Below are positions 59,447-64,000 of a stretch of 64,000 nucleotides of DNA, in pieces. Source of the DNA: Clostridia bacterium. GTDB lineage: Bacteria > Bacillota > Clostridia > Lachnospirales > Anaerotignaceae. The stretch covers positions 1 through 64,000 of the forward strand of contig CAJTDC010000005.1 of the NCBI GenBank assembly GCA_910575055.1. Reading direction: 5' to 3'. A program made the position numbers and the translations under genes. How positions within the stretch are numbered: the stretch's first letter is position 1; each line of letters begins with the position of its first letter. Below the pieces are notes generated by a model. That model ran no database searches, was not told the origin of the DNA, and saw only the letters and a program-made list of their open reading frames with translations.

Positions 59447-60785
59447 CGTTCACACCTCCAATCCTTGCCTTTACTGCATCTATAATAGCCGACTGCCCAC
59501 AGTCCTTCTGTTCCAATGACCGCATGGCATCTTCGTCCAATGTTCCTTTGTTGATGATATGATAAATCATTACTGTTTCCCTCTGTCCCTGTCTCCACAG
59601 TCTGGCATTGCACTGCATATACAGTTCCAAAGACCAGGTAAGTCCAAACCAAATCAGAATGTGGCCTCCGTCCTGTATGTTCAAACCATGTCCTGCCGAT
59701 GCCGGATGGATTGCTGCCACCGGGATTTTTCCTTCTTTCCATTTACGGATGTCACCTGCTGCTTTTAATGGAACAGCTTTAAACCGCTCAACAATTCTAT
59801 CCAAATCATGCTGATACCAGTAAGCCACTAATACGGGCTTTCCATTTGCCGCCTCGATTAAATCTTCCAAAGCATCCAGTTTCTTATCGTGGATATGGCG
59901 GACTTTGTGGTTCTCATCATAGACTGCTCCATTTGCCATCTGCAGTAATTTCCCGGAAAGAGCAGCTGCATTGACCGCATCCACGTCCCCATCTTCAAAA
60001 GGCAGAAGCATATCCTTTTCCATCTGACGGTACAGCTTCTCTTCTTTTTCATCCATCCGAACCTCCACCCAATGATAAAGACACTCCGGCATGGAAAGGT
60101 AATCCTCTGCCTTCATAGAAATGCAGATATCGGAAATCAAATTGTAAATTGCTTCTTCCGCACCATCCCTCGGTTTATAGGAATAAATGATGTTCCTGTT
60201 TCGCTTATCTGGCAGAAAGAACCTGTCACGGTAAGCACCAATATATCTTCCAAGCCTCTGCCCCATATCAAGAATTCCAATCTCAGCCCATAGATCCATA
60301 AGATTTCCCGGTGTTCCAGTCAGACCCACCACACGGATTGCCTTCGGCCGGTATCGTCTTAGTGCTTTGAACCTTTTCGCCTGATAGGATTTGAAAGAAG
60401 ATAATTCATCAATCACAATCATGTCAAAATCCCAGTGATGCTTCTCACAAAGCCACACCACATTTTCACGATTGATTACATACACGCTTGCTTTTTTTTC
60501 CAAAGCATCCAATCGTTCTTTTTCAGAACCGACTACCACTGACACCGACAGCCCTTTCAAGTGATCCCATTTTTCCAGTTCTTCCTTCCATGTATCCCGT
60601 GCCACACGGAATGGTGCAATGACCAGAACCTTTCCCACCTCAAAATAATCAAGTGCCAGTTCCCACAAAGCAGTAAGGGTAATGACGGTCTTTCCAAGTC
60701 CCATATCCAGAATCAAAGCACACACCGGATGCCCGATGATAAACTCCCTCGCATAATTCTGATATTTATGTGGTTTGAATTCCAT
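59424..60785 (-). CDS. SNF2-family DEAD-like helicase of the phage replication module
   Basis: This protein of 453 residues has motif I LDMGLGKTVITLTALWEL, motif II VIDELSSFK, motif III LTGTPGN and motifs V-VI HPASAGHGLNIQ and NARLWRQGQ. The ATG at 60785 (MEFKPHKYQNYAREF) aligns with relatives and overlaps the VRR-NUC gene by 20 bases. It is a standard partner of VapE-type primases in Clostridia siphophages. Confidence 0.9.
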   Translation of the reverse strand: MEFKPHKYQNYAREFIIGHPVCALILDMGLGKTVITLTALWELALDYFEVGKVLVIAPFRVARDTWKEELEKWDHLKGLSVSVVVGSEKERLDALEKKASVYVINRENVVWLCEKHHWDFDMIVIDELSSFKSYQAKRFKALRRYRPKAIRVVGLTGTPGNLMDLWAEIGILDMGQRLGRYIGAYRDRFFLPDKRNRNIIYSYKPRDGAEEAIYNLISDICISMKAEDYLSMPECLYHWVEVRMDEKEEKLYRQMEKDMLLPFEDGDVDAVNAAALSGKLLQMANGAVYDENHKVRHIHDKKLDALEDLIEAANGKPVLVAYWYQHDLDRIVERFKAVPLKAAGDIRKWKEGKIPVAAIHPASAGHGLNIQDGGHILIWFGLTWSLELYMQCNARLWRQGQRETVMIYHIINKGTLDEDAMRSLEQKDCGQSAIIDAVKARIGGVNGASRKDD

Positions 60786-61047
60786 GCAGCACACCTCCAA
60801 TCTGTTCCAATCCATCTATCACATATACAGAAAACCCCAATGCCTCCAATTGATGTTTTCTTTTCTCCTGTAACGGTCGCAGCTTTTTTCCCGGTGCCTT
60901 TAATTCCACGAATGCACACTTCCCACCAGGAAGCAGAACGAGACGGTCAGGCACCCCATCGAAACCGGGAGACACGAACTTTACCGCCATGCCGCCCCTG
61001 CTCTTTGCCTCTTTTACCAGAGCCTTTTCAATTGCACTTTCTCGCAA
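60766..61047 (-). CDS. VRR-NUC domain nuclease
   Basis: This 93-residue protein is a single VRR-NUC domain: SAIEKALVKEAKSRGG, FDGVPDRLVLLPGG and AFVELKAPGKKLRPLQ contain the PD-(D/E)xK catalytic residues (D of VPDR, E-x-K of VELK). It probably acts on branched or recombining DNA during phage replication. The gap 61048-61271 upstream of it holds no recognisable gene, only two GGAAACA repeats near 61168-61183. Confidence 0.88.
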   Translation of the reverse strand: MRESAIEKALVKEAKSRGGMAVKFVSPGFDGVPDRLVLLPGGKCAFVELKAPGKKLRPLQEKRKHQLEALGFSVYVIDGLEQIGGVLHGIQTT

Positions 61048-61271
61048 AACCTCATCTCCGTTTCCCCTTTGCTGTTTCCTCTTTCAAAAACTTCTATTCT
61101 TCCGTATGCGTATATATGGGTGTATCCGTGTCCTTTTATACCTATTTTTCATTTATTAAATATAAGTGGAAACATTGGAAACAGCACCGCCACAGCCCTC
61201 TTATCTGCTGGCTTCATGGCTGTTCCCAACATCTGTTGCCTACCGCCTTACCAATCACGCATGGAAACCAT

Positions 61272-63665
61272 TCATTTGTTTCCTGCAGTTTCCTTTTTCA
61301 TTCTTACAAACACCCTCTGCACACCATATCCGGGGATACGCAGCTTACCGGATGAATTACCTTCGTATTTCTTCCAGCCACCGATTTTCTGAATAATGGA
61401 CTCCAACTCATAGGAATCCGTCTTTCGGAAATTCTGACGCTCTTTTCCAAAGCATTCACACCAGACTTCCATCAGACAGAATCTCTCTCTGACTACCGTT
61501 CCGGTTCTTCCTTCTGCTTCAAACTCTCCACCACCAAGATAAGAACGTCTCTGGTACAAATCCATTGTGTCCCAGTCTGCCGGAAGCAATCGCTCCAGGT
61601 AATCCTCCACAATGCCTTCTCTTTCATCAGACTCCATTGCTTCCTGCTGTGCCACATAAGCCTCTGCAGCTTCCTTGCCTTTCAGATACAACTCTTCCCC
61701 ATCTTTATAAATGGAAATCGCTTCTGCCCAAATCTGGTCTACCGTCTCAGGAGCCAAATCCCATCCACGATGCTTCCCTTTTCCGGTTACATGCACAGGC
61801 CAAAAGCGTCTGTTTCCGGTAACATCACGCAGGAATCCTCCCTCTGAGTTTGTACTTCCCACAATCACACATTCCCTCGGATGACTCTCCACCGTTGTTC
61901 CATATGACTGCCTGTATTTATCATCTGTCCGGGTAACAAATGATTTTACGGTTTCCACATCTACCTTTTTGATACCCGCAAGCTCTCCCAATTCCAAAAG
62001 CCAATACCCCTGAAGCTTCTCCGCAGCAGTTTTTCCATCCTTCATATCTGAAATCGTAAGGGAATCCGAATACCACTCTTTTCCCAGTTTTGCAAAGAAC
62101 GTAGACTTACCACACCCCTGCGGACCGTTTAAGACCAACACAGAATCGAACTTTATACCCGGCTCATAAATACGGGCTACCGCCGCTACCAGAGTTTTTC
62201 TTGTAACTGCACGGACATACGGTGTGTTTTCTGCTCCCATATAGTCAATCAGCAGACTGTCAATCCTGCTGCATCCATCCCAGGATAACGTGGAAAAATA
62301 CTCCTTGACCGGATGATAAAGCCTTTCGGAAGACACTACTGCAAGCAGAGCATCTTTAAATTTGGTAGGTGACCAAATCCCATACACCCTTTCAAAATAC
62401 AGCTTCGCACAGGCAATATCTGCATCACCCCATCCTTTTTTGACCTGTACCCACGGCAGTTCCCCGATGACATCCAGTGCATTCTTCAGCTGATTAAATA
62501 CGATAGGTTGTAGGTTCTCATCGAATCGAATAATCGTTGCAATATTAGAAAGTGTGTCTTTTACTTTTCCCTGACGATCCAAGTCCAGCATGGTCTGCCA
62601 TTCCCCAATATCTGCATCGAATTCCTCACTTGCCGCCTTCTCCCTTTCCTTTGCCAATGTCATCTTTACCTGTTCATCCGACACCGCAAAGTCACTCATA
62701 GCCTTAAAGGATGGCAGCTTCCCAGCATCCATTCCTTCCTCTGCCTTATCATCCTGCTCTCCAAACTTATGGATGCGGACAATGTCAAATGCATTTAGCA
62801 GCTTCCCGCAAGCCGGATCAGTGGCATGATGAGAATAAGCAAACTTCCCTTCATAAATCACAACCCCCGCCTGTGAGTCAGCTGGAATATAATCAAATCG
62901 CTCCGGCATCATGCTTTCCTGATACACATCCGGCAGAAACAGACGGATTGCCTCTTCTATCGAATAGGTTCGGCAGAATGCCCCTACAATTCCTTCTTTC
63001 GATAGTGGGTCCGCCTGTTTCTTCATCTCCCTGCTGACAACTGCCTTCTGTCTGCTGCTGACAGGCCATGAAGAAGAATCTCTCCAATCTGCATATCGTT
63101 CCAATACGGAATCCGGATTCAAAAACGTTCCCGGAATATCACGAAAAAAGAACTCTCCATCTGCAGAGGTGGAAGGCCAATACATAAGGCGGCTTGGTTC
63201 GTAGGTTGTATCATCAAACAACTCCATGCCGATATCCTCTGCCACTTTTCTTGCCACTGCTGCGTATTCATCCGGCGATACGGTCCTTGATAACGGAATA
63301 ATCAGACGGAGCCTTGGTTTCTCCGGTGTGTGTTTATGGGTAGAGTAGATTAAGCATCTAAAATCAAAGAACATCTCTATCTGCTCTGCGATATCCTCTG
63401 TAGCATAGTCCATATCCAAAGTCAGACCGGAACGGAATAACACATTTGCTTTCTTTCTCCTGCCGCCCTTCAGTTTTCCAAGCACAAAACCACCCACATC
63501 TTTGATGGAATCCTGCTTTGACTTGCTCAGTTTCCGATACTGTTCCATCGTTTCACTGGTACGGACAGTATGAGAGAGACGCTCCAAAAACACACCAAAC
63601 TCCATCTCCCGTCCGTTCCACTTCTTTTCCATTCGGGAATTTCCTGTTGAAATATACAGTTTCAT
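61272..63665 (-). CDS. Phage primase/helicase, virulence-associated E family
   Basis: This protein of about 797 residues has an N-terminal primase-polymerase-like region (LTLDMDYATEDIAEQIEMFF, RLRLIIPLSRTVSPDEYAAV). The C-terminal VapE ATPase has Walker A GPQGCGKSTFF, followed by SDSLTISDMKDGKTAAEKLQ and GSTNSEGGFLRDVTGNRRFW in segments. The ATG at 63665 is chosen; the open frame further upstream overlaps the polymerase gene. It is the central replication protein of the prophage. Confidence 0.92.
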   Translation of the reverse strand: MKLYISTGNSRMEKKWNGREMEFGVFLERLSHTVRTSETMEQYRKLSKSKQDSIKDVGGFVLGKLKGGRRKKANVLFRSGLTLDMDYATEDIAEQIEMFFDFRCLIYSTHKHTPEKPRLRLIIPLSRTVSPDEYAAVARKVAEDIGMELFDDTTYEPSRLMYWPSTSADGEFFFRDIPGTFLNPDSVLERYADWRDSSSWPVSSRQKAVVSREMKKQADPLSKEGIVGAFCRTYSIEEAIRLFLPDVYQESMMPERFDYIPADSQAGVVIYEGKFAYSHHATDPACGKLLNAFDIVRIHKFGEQDDKAEEGMDAGKLPSFKAMSDFAVSDEQVKMTLAKEREKAASEEFDADIGEWQTMLDLDRQGKVKDTLSNIATIIRFDENLQPIVFNQLKNALDVIGELPWVQVKKGWGDADIACAKLYFERVYGIWSPTKFKDALLAVVSSERLYHPVKEYFSTLSWDGCSRIDSLLIDYMGAENTPYVRAVTRKTLVAAVARIYEPGIKFDSVLVLNGPQGCGKSTFFAKLGKEWYSDSLTISDMKDGKTAAEKLQGYWLLELGELAGIKKVDVETVKSFVTRTDDKYRQSYGTTVESHPRECVIVGSTNSEGGFLRDVTGNRRFWPVHVTGKGKHRGWDLAPETVDQIWAEAISIYKDGEELYLKGKEAAEAYVAQQEAMESDEREGIVEDYLERLLPADWDTMDLYQRRSYLGGGEFEAEGRTGTVVRERFCLMEVWCECFGKERQNFRKTDSYELESIIQKIGGWKKYEGNSSGKLRIPGYGVQRVFVRMKKETAGNK

Positions 63666-63678
63666 CCTGCAATCCCTC

Positions 63679-64000
63679 CTAATCCTTTTTATAAAATCTG
63701 CACTCGTAGCCATCAGCACGAAGCGGAAGCCCGTGTATCCAGGAAGGCGGCTCTGCCATAATCCTGCATACCTCTTCCACAGATGATTCTCCTTCCGGCA
63801 CTTCCAGTACCGCTTCATCGTGTACATGAAATACAATGGAGAACCCCGCTTCCTTCAATCGCATCATGGCTTCTGCCAGAATATCCCGGCTGGTACCCTG
63901 AACGATATTCTCCACCAATTTAGGTCCGTAAGTATCCATCCTTTCCCATTTCTTGTTTTCTCCCACACCTTCATATGTCAGTCCATCCCTGCCATATTTG
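63679..64000 (-). CDS. DNA polymerase A family, C-terminal part
   Basis: The visible 107 residues include the end of the polymerase domain: YGPKLVENIVQGTSRDILAEAMMRL and FSIVFHVHDEAVLEVPEGES, with the motif C HDE. The frame continues beyond the right edge (GLTYEGVGENK just upstream), so the start is outside the window. It is the first replication gene seen of the prophage and lies 13 bases before the VapE-type gene. Confidence 0.9.
   Translation of the reverse strand, partial: KYGRDGLTYEGVGENKKWERMDTYGPKLVENIVQGTSRDILAEAMMRLKEAGFSIVFHVHDEAVLEVPEGESSVEEVCRIMAEPPSWIHGLPLRADGYECRFYKKD

Overview
The window is a mosaic of mobile DNA from a Clostridia-type Firmicute, most likely a gut Lachnospiraceae. 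The signs are strong AGGAGG ribosome-binding sites, large serine recombinases, Trep_Strep/MptD-family ECF transporters, P27-type terminase genes and a type III toxin-antitoxin locus. Base composition changes sharply at several points: very AT-rich blocks at 1-2836, 30.1-33.6, 35.1-39.6 and 44.3-47.8 kb, against GC-richer DNA elsewhere. No rRNA, tRNA, CRISPR array or ordinary housekeeping operon was seen.

Layout. (1) 1-2836 and 44312-47785 are two inverted, diverged copies of one AT-rich phage-like segment (Bro-N antirepressor, XRE repressors, small ORFs, an iteron-like palindrome). They bracket the rest of the island. (2) 2837-3725: the end of a phage lysin and a small phage gene. (3) 4.0-15.7 kb: a metal-linked operon (heavy-metal-associated protein, ZIP transporter, DtxR-family regulator, ketopantoate-reductase-like enzyme, membrane protein, methyltransferase), then an ECF importer (S, T, double ATPase), an AraC regulator, two half-size ABC exporter-fold transporters and a receiver-less winged-helix regulator. 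(4) 15.9-20.0 kb: a zinc-finger/HTH protein, a small protein and two large serine recombinases. (5) 20.1-29.9 kb: a second, diverged ECF/ABC cluster with its own AraC regulator, a frameshifted MATE gene, a DtxR-like regulator and a winged-helix regulator. (6) 29.9-39.6 kb: an accessory, probably defensive, zone. It holds an FRG-domain protein, a short serine recombinase and a HEPN-like protein between ~195-bp direct repeats, then a recombinase fragment, then a two-gene operon encoding a protein kinase-SF1 helicase fusion and an unknown partner. (7) 40.1-44.3 kb: TetR, a cation diffusion facilitator, MATE, a DtxR-like regulator and a winged-helix regulator. (8) 47.8-64.0 kb: a minus-strand prophage from DNA polymerase A to a truncated portal gene. 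A plus-strand type III toxin-antitoxin locus sits between terminase and portal.

How the parts may work together. The two ECF/ABC clusters share cis-elements. One box (consensus TTGTCCAATCGGGGC-RAAAC) precedes the ECF operon, the ABC pair and the MATE gene, and a partial copy precedes the second araC. A GTTAG-N6-CTAAC palindrome precedes the metal operon and both ECF operons. The simplest reading is one metal- or metallophore-responsive regulon duplicated within an island, reminiscent of YbtA/YbtPQ and of the equibactin locus of Streptococcus equi; this is inference. The prophage is decaying: its portal gene is cut, the large terminase carries an in-frame TGA, and a cyclotransferase gene is frameshifted.

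The most interesting signals are: the concerted change of a three-copy palindromic motif between the two AT-rich segments; the kinase-helicase operon; the FRG/recombinase/HEPN insertion; and the complete type III toxin-antitoxin locus with compensatory stem changes between its two antitoxin repeats. The joints at 2836, 44311 and 47785 need read-level confirmation, because an assembly join between related elements could produce the same picture.
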